Below, piece by piece: positions 26,206 through 34,594 of a stretch of 64,000 nucleotides of DNA. The position numbers and the translations under genes were made by a program. The notes under the pieces are model-generated. The model was not told the origin of the DNA. It did not search any database and worked only from the letters and a program-made list of their open reading frames with translations. How positions within the stretch are numbered: position 1 is the first letter of the stretch; each line of letters starts with the position of its first letter. The stretch is taken from the NCBI RefSeq assembly GCF_002188465.1, contig NZ_NINW01000032.1, positions 62,001 through 126,000 on the forward strand, given 5' to 3'. This stretch comes from Pigmentiphaga sp. NML080357. Lineage in GTDB: Bacteria; Pseudomonadota; Gammaproteobacteria; Burkholderiales; Burkholderiaceae_B.

Positions 26206-26751
26206 ATGACCAGAACGACCGCTTTCACGCCGGAACAGGCGCCAGCCGAATCGAAGCAGACTCTCGATGCATTCACGAAGAACCTGGGATTCACCCCCAA
26301 CATGATGGCGGCCTTCGCGCAAAGCCCGATTGCGTTCAATGCGTGGGCCGCGCTGCTGGGCGCCTTGAGCAAGGCGCTCGACGTGAAGACGCGCGACAGC
26401 ATCGGCCTGGCCGTTTCCGAAGTGAACGGCTGCGATTACTGCCTGGCAGTCCACAGCTATACGGCCGAGAACATGGCCAGGCTGCCGGCCGACGAGGTCC
26501 TGCTTGCGCGCAAGGGCCGTGCCAACGATCCAAAGCGGAATGCCGCCATCCAGTTCGCCCGCAGAGTCATCGAGACCCGCGGCAAGGTCAGCGACGCCGA
26601 TCTGGATGCCGTCCGCGATGCTGGCTACACGGATGCAAACGTCATGGAGATTGTCGCGCTGGTGGCCCTTTATTCCCTGACGAACTTTTTCAATAACGTA
26701 TTCGATCCCGAAAAGGACTTTCCCGCCGTCGCGCCGGCTGGCTCGATCTGA
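26206..26751 (+). CDS. AhpD-like peroxidase-related protein (carboxymuconolactone decarboxylase family)
   Basis: 181 residues with the AhpD active-site pattern: Cys76, Cys79 and His83 in NGCDYCLAVHS. Family members are thiol peroxidase-related enzymes that reduce peroxides using the CxxC pair. The ATG has AGGGAGA upstream, 42 bp after the nitroreductase stop. Context with a nitroreductase and GST suggests protection against electrophiles or quinones. Confidence 0.88.
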   Translation: MTRTTAFTPEQAPAESKQTLDAFTKNLGFTPNMMAAFAQSPIAFNAWAALLGALSKALDVKTRDSIGLAVSEVNGCDYCLAVHSYTAENMARLPADEVLLARKGRANDPKRNAAIQFARRVIETRGKVSDADLDAVRDAGYTDANVMEIVALVALYSLTNFFNNVFDPEKDFPAVAPAGSI

Positions 26752-26806
26752 AGATTGTCTGGCCGCGTCGCCGGCGCGACGCGGTCGCTTATCCAGGAGC
26801 AGGCAA

Positions 26807-27499
26807 GTGTCGCTCGATCATCCGATTTTCTCGCGCTGGCCGGCGCGGCATCCCGACCGGCTCCAGCTTTTTTCCCTGCCGACGCCCAATGGCGTGAAGA
26901 TTGGCATCATGCTGGAAGAAACCGGTCTGGCCTATGAGCCGCACCGCATCGATATCACGGCGGACGAGAGCCACGACCCGGCGTTTCTCGCGCTCAATCC
27001 GAACGGCAAGATTCCGGCCATCTACGATCCCGACGGGCCGGACGGCCGGCCGCTGGCCTTGTTCGAGTCGGGAGCGATCCTGATCTACCTCGCCGACAAG
27101 ACAGGGCAGTTCCTCTCGGCCGATCCCGCCGTGCGCTACGAGACGATGCAGTGGCTGATGTGGCAGATGGGCGGTGTCGGGCCGATGTTCGGCCAGGTCG
27201 GGTTCTTCAATAAATTCGCCGGCAAGGACTATGCCGACAAACGGCCCCTGGAGCGATATGCGAGAGAGTCGGCGCGTCTGCTCGGTGTGCTCGACTCCCG
27301 GCTGGCAGGCAGGGACTGGGTGGTGGACGACGGCTACAGCATCGCCGATATCTCGCTGCTCGGCTGGGTGCGCAACCTGATCGGCTTCTATGAAGCGCGG
27401 GAGCTTGTCGGCTTCGACCGGTACGAGCATGTCCAGCGTTGGCTTGAGCAAGGCCTCGCGCGTCCGGGTGTCCAGCGCGGGCTGAAGGTGGCGGCGTAG
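26807..27499 (+). CDS. Glutathione S-transferase
   Basis: 230 residues. The thioredoxin-like N-terminal domain has LFSLPTPNGVKIGIMLEE and the NPNGKIPAI motif with the cis-proline, then FESGAILIYLAD. The all-helical C-terminal domain has the conserved ISLLGWVRN stretch. The pattern fits the YfcG/Ure2p-like class, which can act as disulfide reductase as well as transferase. It starts at a GTG with AGGAG upstream. It belongs to the same unit as the nitroreductase and AhpD-like genes. Confidence 0.9.
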   Translation: MSLDHPIFSRWPARHPDRLQLFSLPTPNGVKIGIMLEETGLAYEPHRIDITADESHDPAFLALNPNGKIPAIYDPDGPDGRPLALFESGAILIYLADKTGQFLSADPAVRYETMQWLMWQMGGVGPMFGQVGFFNKFAGKDYADKRPLERYARESARLLGVLDSRLAGRDWVVDDGYSIADISLLGWVRNLIGFYEARELVGFDRYEHVQRWLEQGLARPGVQRGLKVAA

Positions 27500-27561
27500 G
27501 GCTCGTCCGGTCGATGCGCAACTGCGATACGATGCGGGAGCATTCAAGCGCGCGCGTTCCT

Positions 27562-28515
27562 ATGTCCCAAGTCGACTGGCTGAGCCATCTTCTGAAAATC
27601 ATCACCGTCACGGGGCGGCTCGAGGTCCGCTGCGTCTACGGTGCGCCATGGCGCGTGGCCTGGCCCCGGTCCGAGGCGCACGAGATCCCGTACCACATCG
27701 TGCTCAAGGGCCGGGCCATCATCGAGGACCCGGGAACAAAGACGATCCGGGAGCTGACGGACGGCGACATCGTGCTATTGCCCAGCGGCTCGGCGCACGT
27801 GCTGCATGATGGCAGCGGACTTCCACCGGGGCGTATCCGCGATCGCCAAGGCGCCGCGGGATGGATGCTCAAGGAAAATGATGGCCAGGGCGAGCGCCTG
27901 GACATGCTGTGCGGGCGATTTTCCATCGAGCCGCCGCATGACCGGCTCATTCGCGACTACCTGCCCGCCAATCTGGTGGTGAAGACGATGGGCGGCCGCG
28001 GTGAACACGACGTCGAGTCCGCCTCGAATCACCTGGCCAGCCTCGTGGGACTGATGCGTGTGGAATCGGCCAGCGGCAGGCTCGGCGGATACGCCATGCT
28101 CAATACGCTGACTTCGGCATTGTTCACACTGGTGCTGCGTGCCGCGAGCGAATCCGAGCAAGCGCCGGCGGGCCTGCTGGCGCTGGCTGGCCATTCGCGC
28201 CTTGCTCCGGCCATTTCAGCCATGTTCGCCGACCCGGCGCGGTCCTGGACCCTGCCCGAACTGGCCGGCTTGTGCAGCATGTCACGCGCCACCTTCATGC
28301 GGCACTTTCAGGACAAGCTGGGGCGTTCAGCCATCGAACTGCTGACCGATATCCGGATGAGCCTGGCCGCCAACGCGCTGAAGCAGCCGGGTCGGACCAC
28401 CGAGGCCGTGGCCGAGTCCGTGGGGTATCAATCCGTGGCGGCATTCCGCCGGGTATTCGCCGACAAGATGGGGATGACGCCGGGGCAGTGGCGCCGGCTG
28501 CCGGGCGAAGGGTAG
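27562..28515 (+). CDS. AraC family regulator with N-terminal cupin
   Basis: About 317 residues. The N-terminal half is a cupin-like sensor (ITVTGRLEVRCVYGAPW, EIPYHIVLKGRAIIED, LTDGDIVLLPSGSAHVL). The last ~100 residues form the double helix-turn-helix of AraC proteins (WTLPELAGLCSMSRATFMRHF and TTEAVAESVGYQSVAAFRRVF). I use the ATG at 27562; in-frame ATGs at 27514 and 27532 are also possible since none has a clear ribosome site. It probably controls the nitroreductase-peroxidase-GST genes just upstream. Confidence 0.88.
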   Translation: MSQVDWLSHLLKIITVTGRLEVRCVYGAPWRVAWPRSEAHEIPYHIVLKGRAIIEDPGTKTIRELTDGDIVLLPSGSAHVLHDGSGLPPGRIRDRQGAAGWMLKENDGQGERLDMLCGRFSIEPPHDRLIRDYLPANLVVKTMGGRGEHDVESASNHLASLVGLMRVESASGRLGGYAMLNTLTSALFTLVLRAASESEQAPAGLLALAGHSRLAPAISAMFADPARSWTLPELAGLCSMSRATFMRHFQDKLGRSAIELLTDIRMSLAANALKQPGRTTEAVAESVGYQSVAAFRRVFADKMGMTPGQWRRLPGEG

Positions 28516-28571
28516 CCGCTCGTTCAGGTGGAGGGTGTCGCTTCATTCGGTCGGGTGAATATCCGAACGAG

Positions 28572-28607
28572 AAAAAGGCCTTTCGGGGGCGATCCCTCGA
28601 AAGGCCT
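28572..28607 (-). terminator. Intrinsic terminator after tRNA-Pro
   Basis: On the minus strand a 10-bp stem (AGGCCTTTCG/CGAAAGGCCT) is followed by a T run. It lies 10 nt past the tRNA and may also stop the AraC transcript from the other side. Confidence 0.85.
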
Positions 28608-28616
28608 CGAATTGAC

Positions 28617-28693
28617 TGGTCGGGGCGGCGGGATTCGAACTCGCGACCCTCTGCTCCCAAAGCAGATGCGCTACCAGGCTGCGCTACGCCCCG
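28617..28693 (-). tRNA. tRNA-Pro (TGG)
   Basis: The minus-strand cloverleaf has acceptor stem CGGGGCG/CGCCCCG, anticodon loop TTTGGGA (anticodon TGG, reading CCA-type codons), T arm GAGTTCGAATC and an encoded CCA at 28617-28619. Confidence 0.97.
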
Positions 28694-28885
28694 ATGGCCG
28701 AGGATTGTACCCGAGTTCGGCCCTACCCCGCGCGGCCTATGCTCGAGCGTACCCCTGACGCATCCTTCCGCCCGGAAAACGGCTTCCCGCGAAGCCGCGT
28801 GTCTATAATCGGCCCATGTGGCCCGGGGCGCATCTTGCCGTCGCCACTGACAACGACACACAAACCCGGTGCGTGCAGCGCCGGC

Positions 28886-29290
28886 ATGAACCGACACCTC
28901 GAGGCCATGGAGACTTTCCGGCGGCTACGCAGACACATCGCCTGGCTGGCGCTTTGCGCCATGTGCCTGGGCGCCGTCGCGCCGGCGATGTCGAAGTGGC
29001 TGGCCGCCACGCAGGGCGTTGCCTGGGTCCAGGTGTGCAGCGAAACCGGATCCGAACAGGTCGCCATCTCGACCGCGCGCGAGAAATCCCAGGCGCCTGC
29101 TGCAGGGGACACCAGCTGTCCCTATTGCACGCTGACCCACCACGTCCCCGTCATCCCCGCGGCCTCCGCGGCGAGCGTGCCGCGCGCGCCGCCCGTCGTC
29201 CTCGCATACGCCGACGTCGCCGCTCCCCCGCCTTCCACGCGCCCGCAATGGCGGGCGCACGTCCCTCGCGCTCCTCCCCCGCACGCCTGA
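28886..29290 (+). CDS. cruR: DUF2946 protein, probable copper-responsive leader ORF CruR
   Basis: 134 residues: a basic N terminus, one hydrophobic helix (IAWLALCAMCLGAVAPAM), a conserved VQVCSETG segment, then Cys78 and Cys81 in DTSCPYCTL followed by a Pro/Ala-rich tail. It is the first gene of a DUF2946-DUF2946-TonB receptor-PepSY operon. In B. pertussis the same arrangement is cruR-bp2923-bfrG-bp2921, in which translation of the upstream ORF and its CxxC motif repress the operon when copper is present. The identification rests on gene order and motif. An ATG at 28907 is an alternative start. Confidence 0.75.
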   Translation: MNRHLEAMETFRRLRRHIAWLALCAMCLGAVAPAMSKWLAATQGVAWVQVCSETGSEQVAISTAREKSQAPAAGDTSCPYCTLTHHVPVIPAASAASVPRAPPVVLAYADVAAPPPSTRPQWRAHVPRAPPPHA

Positions 29291-29397
29291 CCGGTCCTGG
29301 TCCGACCGCGGCGCGGCCATTGCTGCCGCCGCCTTGATGAGCCGTCCCGCGCGCCCACGGCGCCGCCGGGCCGGCACCGCTCGCTTGGGAGAGGAAA

Positions 29398-29823
29398 GTG
29401 CATCGTATCCTGGGGTTGATGCGCCGATTCGCGCATCGGCATCGCCATGGCGCCGCCTGGTGGCTGGCGCTGGCGCTGTTCGTCCTCAAGGCGGCCGTCC
29501 CTCAGGGCTTCATGCCTGGGGACGCGGCCAACCGCGATGCGCTGGTGGTGCTGTGCTCGGCGAACGGCCCGCTGTTCTGGCACGTCGAGATACCGGCCTC
29601 CAAGCCCGGCGCCGGCGATGCGCCGAAACACGGACAGGCCATGCACGTGGCCTGTCCCTTCGCGCTGGCCTTCGCGCCGGGCCTGCCGCCCGGCCCCCCG
29701 CTCGCGCTGGCCGGCCACAGCCGTCTGGCCTACCTGCTGCCCTCGCGTCCGCCTGTCTCGCAGCGGGCGGCCATTCCTGCCGGCGCGCCGGTCGGCGCGC
29801 GGGCTCCTCCCCGTTCCGCCTGA
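29398..29823 (+). CDS. DUF2946 family protein (copper operon)
   Basis: 141 residues with a hydrophobic N-terminal helix (WWLALALFVLKAAVPQGFMP), the family segment LVVLCSANGP and the VACPFALAF motif, followed by a Pro-rich tail. It is probably membrane-anchored with a periplasmic metal-handling part. It starts at a GTG with GAGAGGAAA upstream and lies 62 bp before the receptor gene. Position and family match the bp2923-type gene of the Bordetella copper operon. Confidence 0.78.
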   Translation: MHRILGLMRRFAHRHRHGAAWWLALALFVLKAAVPQGFMPGDAANRDALVVLCSANGPLFWHVEIPASKPGAGDAPKHGQAMHVACPFALAFAPGLPPGPPLALAGHSRLAYLLPSRPPVSQRAAIPAGAPVGARAPPRSA

Positions 29824-29885
29824 AGACGCATACGCGGCCGAGCTGCAAGCGCCCGGCTTCCCATCGATCTTCTATCGGAACGCTC

Positions 29886-32036
29886 ATGTACCCTCTTTCC
29901 ACCGGCACGCCGCGCGGGGCGCGGCCGCTGTCCGCCGTCTTGCCATTGATATGCCTGCCGCCCGCGCTTTTGCTGGCGCAGCCCGTCGGCGCCGCCGATC
30001 CCATCACGACGCTGGCGCCGATCACGGTCAGCCCCGGCGCCGCATCGCCTCTCGAGGACGTCCCGTCCACCGGTTCCAACCTCGGGCTGACGCGGCGGGA
30101 GACTCCCGCCAGCGTGGACACCATCACCCGCGATCAGCTGGATGAGCGCGGCGATGCCCGGTTGATCGATGCCATTACCCGCGCGCCCGGGTTCAGCAAC
30201 ATCGCGCATCCCGGCAACGGCGGCTCGGCGCTGTCGGTGCGCGGTTTCACCGATGCGGCATCCGTCATGCAGCTCTACGACGGCGTCCGGCAATACGGCA
30301 ACCTGGGCGTGACCTTTCCGTTCGACACCTGGTCCGTGGAGCGCATCGAAGTACTGCGCGGCCCGGCGTCCGTGATCTATGGCGAAGGGGCGATAGGCGG
30401 CGTGGTCAACGTCATTCCCAAGAAACCCATGCGCGGTCCGGTCGAAAACGAGATCCAGGCGACGGTGGGCACCCAGGACACGGGCCGCCTGGCATTCGGC
30501 AGCGGCGGATCCATCGACGACAGGCTGTCCTATCGCTTCGACCTCAGCGGCAGCCGCTCCGGCAACTGGGTGGACATGGGCGACTCGCGCAACCTGGCGG
30601 TGTCCGGCGCGCTGCAATGGGAAGCCTCGCCCGATTTCCGCGCCAGGCTCAGCTATGCCCAGGGGTGGCAGCGCCCGATGCGCTACTTCGGCAGCCCCCT
30701 GGTCGACGGCAGGCTCGACGACGCTCTTCGCAAGAAGAACTACAACGTCGACGATGCCGCGATCAGGTACAACGACAGGTGGACCGAGCTGTCGGCGCAA
30801 TGGACACCGAACGCCGAGACGGCAGTGCGCAGCAGGTTCTACCACATCGACAGTGACCGCCATTGGCGCGATGCCGAGTACTACGACTACCTGCCCGCCA
30901 GCGGGCGGGTCCGGAGGTCCTCCTACACGGAAATCCTGCACGACCAGTCGGAGGTCGGCAACACCACCGACGCCACGTTCAAGGGCCGCCTGCTGGGCCT
31001 GCGCAACCAGGTGTCGGCGGGTTTCAACCTGAGCCGCAGCACCTTCAAGCACACCAACAATTCCCCCTACTCCGGCACCTCGCTGGTCGATCCCTACGAC
31101 TTCGACCGCGGCCAGTTCATCAACGCCGCCGGCACGGTGCCGCGCTATCGGAACAAGGCGTCGCAGTACGCCGTCTTCGCCGAGAACCAGTTGTCGTTGA
31201 CGGATAAGTGGTCCCTCGTCGGGGGACTGCGCTATACCCATGCCGAGGTCTCGCGGCGGGATCTCGTCCAGGGCCAGCCCGCCTTCGACAAGACGTTCTC
31301 CCACCTGGGCTGGCGCCTGGGTACGGTCTACGCGCTCACGCCCGGGCTTTCCCTCTATGGCCAGTATGCCGGAGCGGCGGACCCGGTCGGCGCGCTTCTG
31401 ATGCTCACGCCCGCCAACAGCCGGTTCGACCTGGCCACGGGCAGGCAGGCCGAGCTTGGCGTCAAGCAGACGTTCTGGGGCGGCAAGGGCGACTTCACGC
31501 TGGCGGGGTATCACATCGTCAAGAAGAACCTGGTGACGGCCGACGTGACGAACCCGTCGGCCAGCGTCCAGGTGGGCCGGCAATCCTCCCGCGGCATCGA
31601 GGCAACGCTGGGGCTCGCCTTCGCGCCGGGCTGGCGCCTGGATGCCAATGCCTCGCTGCTGCGCGCCCGGTACGACGACTTCACCGATTCGGTGGGGGAC
31701 ACGGCCGTCTCGCGCGATGGGAACGTGCCTGCCAACGTTCCCAGGCGCCAAGCCAATGTCTGGCTGAGCTGGCGATTCCTGCCGGACTGGACGGCCAGCG
31801 CCGGCGTGCGATATGTGGGCAGCCGATTTGCCGATCGCGCCAACACGCTCGAACTGCCTTCATACACCATCACGGACCTGGCGCTGCAGTGGCAGCCACG
31901 GCGCGACACCACCATAACGCTGAGGGGCTTCAACGTCTTCGACCGCCACTATGTGACGACGGCCTACTACAACGCGACGCAATGGCTGTACGGCAGCGAT
32001 CGCCGCGTGGAACTGACCGTGCTTCACCGGTTCTAG
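29886..32036 (+). CDS. bfrG: TonB-dependent receptor, probable BfrG-type copper transporter
   Basis: 716 residues: signal peptide (about 1-36), plug domain (about 50-180, with APGFSNIAHPG, VRGFTDAAS and VERIEVLRGPASVIYGEGAIGG) and a 22-strand barrel ending in the aromatic LHRF. No N-terminal signalling (STN) domain is present. It takes up its ligand through the outer membrane using TonB energy. In B. pertussis the equivalent receptor is linked to copper through CruR. The DUF2946 genes before it and the PepSY gene after it support the assignment; direct ligand evidence is not in the sequence. Confidence 0.85.
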   Translation: MYPLSTGTPRGARPLSAVLPLICLPPALLLAQPVGAADPITTLAPITVSPGAASPLEDVPSTGSNLGLTRRETPASVDTITRDQLDERGDARLIDAITRAPGFSNIAHPGNGGSALSVRGFTDAASVMQLYDGVRQYGNLGVTFPFDTWSVERIEVLRGPASVIYGEGAIGGVVNVIPKKPMRGPVENEIQATVGTQDTGRLAFGSGGSIDDRLSYRFDLSGSRSGNWVDMGDSRNLAVSGALQWEASPDFRARLSYAQGWQRPMRYFGSPLVDGRLDDALRKKNYNVDDAAIRYNDRWTELSAQWTPNAETAVRSRFYHIDSDRHWRDAEYYDYLPASGRVRRSSYTEILHDQSEVGNTTDATFKGRLLGLRNQVSAGFNLSRSTFKHTNNSPYSGTSLVDPYDFDRGQFINAAGTVPRYRNKASQYAVFAENQLSLTDKWSLVGGLRYTHAEVSRRDLVQGQPAFDKTFSHLGWRLGTVYALTPGLSLYGQYAGAADPVGALLMLTPANSRFDLATGRQAELGVKQTFWGGKGDFTLAGYHIVKKNLVTADVTNPSASVQVGRQSSRGIEATLGLAFAPGWRLDANASLLRARYDDFTDSVGDTAVSRDGNVPANVPRRQANVWLSWRFLPDWTASAGVRYVGSRFADRANTLELPSYTITDLALQWQPRRDTTITLRGFNVFDRHYVTTAYYNATQWLYGSDRRVELTVLHRF

Positions 32037-32044
32037 GAGGCGCC

Positions 32045-33607
32045 ATGACAGAACGCCGGCTGCGCCTCAAGCGCCTGGTGTACCAGGTCCACCGCTGGAC
32101 CGGGATCGCCGCCTGCCTGCTGATGGTCCTGTGGTTCGTCAGCGGCATCGTCATGCTGTTCGTCGGCTATCCGAAGCTGACGCCATGGGAACGGCTCGGC
32201 CGCCTGCCGGCCCTTCCCGCGGAGCAGTGCTGCGTGGCGGTGGAAACGGCGCTGGCGGCCAGCGCCGATCCGCAGGCCGTGAGCGAGATCGTGCTGACCA
32301 CCATTGGAGGTCATGCCGTCTACCGGTTGCGGGAGAAGCATGGCGGCTACCTCGTCGTCGATGCCGGGACGGGCCTGCCCTACCCGCCCGCGGACCGGCG
32401 GCGGGCCCTGGACGCCGCGCATTCCTACGTCCCGGGCACCGCTGCCATCTACCTGGGCACGGTGGCCGAGGACCGCTGGACGCACTCGCGCGCCCTGAAC
32501 GCCCATCGCCCGCTGCACCGGATCCAGATGGAGGATGCCGATCGCACCCTGCTCTACGTCTCCTCGTCCACGGGCGAGGTCGTCATGGACGCGCCCCGCG
32601 CCCAGCGCCTGTGGAACTACGCCGGCGCGTGGCTCCACTGGCTCTACATGTTCCGCGATCGCCCCGTCGATCCGGGATGGGATGGCATCGTCATCGGCTT
32701 GTCCCTGATCGGGGTGGCGGTCTCGCTGACCGGCACGCTGGTCGGCATCTGGCGGTGGCGCTTCCGGGGACGGTACAAGTCGGGAGCGCGCACGCCGTAC
32801 CGGGACGCTTATCTACGCTGGCATCACGTCGTCGGCCTGGCGTTCGCTGCGATAACCTTCACCTGGATCTTCAGCGGCCTGATGTCGATGAATCCTGCCG
32901 GCCTGTTCGATCCTTCAGGCAGCCGCCCCGACTTGGCCGCCTACCGCGGAGGCACGCCGGGGACGACGCGGCTGCCCCTGCCCGCGTCCGCGGCGATCCG
33001 GCAACTGCGGGCGCAGGGCTTCGAACCGAGCGAGATCGAATGGCGGGTGTTGGCCGGGGAGCCCTACCTCGTCGCCCGCGACGGGGCCGATCGCGTCCGG
33101 CTCGTCGTAGTGGGCGCGGATACGCCCGAGATCCTGGCGCAGTGGCCGGAAGACCGGCTGCGCGAGGCCGCCGCGCGCCTGCTGGCCGCACCCGTGGCCG
33201 ACTACCGGCGGCTGGACCGCTACGACGCCTACTACTACGGCCGGGAACCGGAAGCCATGATGGGCGCCCAGGAACGCAGGCTGCCCGTGCTGCGCGTGCG
33301 CTACGCGGACAAAGGCCGGACTTGGGCATACCTGGACCTGCGCACGGGGGACCTGGCGCTGAGCCAGGACCGCTCGCAACGCCTGGGCCGCTGGCTGTTC
33401 AATTTCCTGCACAGCTGGGATCTGCCGCCCATGCTGGACAGTGGCAGTCTGCGCGAAGCGCTGCTGGTACTGCTCAGCCTCGGCGGCCTGCTGCTCTGCG
33501 GCACCGGCGTGGTCATCGGCTATGCGCGGCTGCGGGTCACGCTGCGCCGGCGAACCGGGTGTCCACGGCGGCAATGCGGCCGTCCTCCGTATGATGCACG
33601 ATCATGA
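32045..33607 (+). CDS. PepSY domain inner-membrane protein (copper operon)
   Basis: 520 residues with four main membrane spans: about 20-40, 222-245, 270-290 and near 480. The first begins after VYQVHRWTGIAACLLMVLW, typical of PepSY_TM proteins, and two periplasmic PepSY-like domains lie between the spans. Such proteins are thought to reduce metals or siderophore complexes at the inner membrane. AGGAGG precedes the ATG, 8 bp after bfrG. The C-terminal tail runs 71 bp into the convergent bpsD gene, so its last ~20 residues may not be ancestral. Confidence 0.87.
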   Translation: MTERRLRLKRLVYQVHRWTGIAACLLMVLWFVSGIVMLFVGYPKLTPWERLGRLPALPAEQCCVAVETALAASADPQAVSEIVLTTIGGHAVYRLREKHGGYLVVDAGTGLPYPPADRRRALDAAHSYVPGTAAIYLGTVAEDRWTHSRALNAHRPLHRIQMEDADRTLLYVSSSTGEVVMDAPRAQRLWNYAGAWLHWLYMFRDRPVDPGWDGIVIGLSLIGVAVSLTGTLVGIWRWRFRGRYKSGARTPYRDAYLRWHHVVGLAFAAITFTWIFSGLMSMNPAGLFDPSGSRPDLAAYRGGTPGTTRLPLPASAAIRQLRAQGFEPSEIEWRVLAGEPYLVARDGADRVRLVVVGADTPEILAQWPEDRLREAAARLLAAPVADYRRLDRYDAYYYGREPEAMMGAQERRLPVLRVRYADKGRTWAYLDLRTGDLALSQDRSQRLGRWLFNFLHSWDLPPMLDSGSLREALLVLLSLGGLLLCGTGVVIGYARLRVTLRRRTGCPRRQCGRPPYDARS

Positions 33608-34049
33608 CCTGCGCACGCTCCATCCGATCGAGCAGGTCGGAGGGCACCTCGAAGCTGCGCGCCAGCCGCTCCCGCTCGAGCGGAGGCGGCGGCTGGCGCC
33701 GGTCCAGCCCACGGAACCGCCGCCAGTTGAACCAGGCCCAGGCAAACAGGACCAACGCATTGACAACCGCCAGCACGGCGTAGGTCGCCAGCGTCTGCAT
33801 CGTGGGCAGGGCGTCGTGCCAGAAAGGCGCGTCCAGTCCGGCCATGCGCCCTTCCACGACGGCGACCATTCCCCGGGCAAACAGGTAGGCGAACAGCAGC
33901 CACGCAAGCGCCGTGAGCGCGACGTCGAGCAGATAGCGCAGCCGCGAACGCTCGGTGGCAATGACCATGGTGGACGAATCGATTCTTGCGGGCGGCGCGA
34001 TGCCAGCCTCTTGCGGCATCGCTCGCGCCGCGACGCGGGCGGAACTCAT
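33537..34049 (-). CDS. bpsD: PgaD/BpsD-like PNAG biosynthesis protein
   Basis: 170 residues with two transmembrane helices (about 42-62 and 85-105) followed by a cytoplasmic FNWRRFRGLDRRQ segment, the layout of PgaD. In E. coli PgaD joins PgaC to form the c-di-GMP-responsive synthase of poly-N-acetylglucosamine; Bordetella calls the operon bpsABCD. The start overlaps the stop of the bpsC remnant by 4 bp (ATGA), as in an intact operon. Without a complete bpsC here, it is probably non-functional unless a copy exists elsewhere. Confidence 0.8.
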   Translation of the reverse strand: MSSARVAARAMPQEAGIAPPARIDSSTMVIATERSRLRYLLDVALTALAWLLFAYLFARGMVAVVEGRMAGLDAPFWHDALPTMQTLATYAVLAVVNALVLFAWAWFNWRRFRGLDRRQPPPPLERERLARSFEVPSDLLDRMERAQVMIVHHTEDGRIAAVDTRFAGAA

Positions 34050-34440
34050 GATTTCTCCAGTGCTTTGATGCCCCGGTCGGGGCTGACCCAGCGGGCGCGC
34101 CGCCGCCTGAGCTTGAGCATCACCTTCGGGAAGCTGACGAGCGACGTGAACAGGCTCAGCATCCAGTAGGCCAGCGGATACCACACCACCCAGTACAGCG
34201 CCCCGGCCAGTTTCGACTCATAGCGCCGGTCGATGAAGATGCTGAGGGCGAACTGCAGCAGGCAGGCCATGGCCAGCACCAGGCCCGTGAACGCCGGCGG
34301 CACCAGCGTCTCGATGTGGATATGCGGCGGCAGCTCCACGAACTTGCCCAGCGCCCACAACAGGATCGACATCGCGAAGGCGAAGGCCCAGAACGTCGAC
34401 AGGCAGAACTCGGCGACCAGGGGCCATAGGCTTGTTGATG
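34046..34440 (-). pseudogene. bpsC: bpsC/pgaC C-terminal remnant
   Basis: About 130 residues match the C-terminal end of the PNAG glycosyltransferase PgaC: two membrane segments around WAFAFAMSILLWALG and PPAFTGLVLAMACLLQFALS, then YWVVWYPLAYWMLSLFT and the closing WVSPDRGIK. The catalytic GT2 domain (about 300 residues) and the genes bpsA and bpsB are missing. The frame stays open to 34528 but resemblance ends near 34430-34440, just before a hairpin (TGCACGC/GCGTGCA, 34445-34461). It is followed upstream by pstB rather than bps genes. Confidence 0.8.
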
Positions 34441-34594
34441 GTTGTGCACGCAAAGCGTGCATGCAGGTGTGTCGGGACTGGCGCCGATCCGGGGAGATGA
34501 CTCGGCGGCGGGAACGAGGCCCCGGCAAGGGAAGGAAGCGCCCCCCGGCGAGGAGGGGCGCAAACGATGCGATGCCGCGGGCGCGGCTCGCGGT

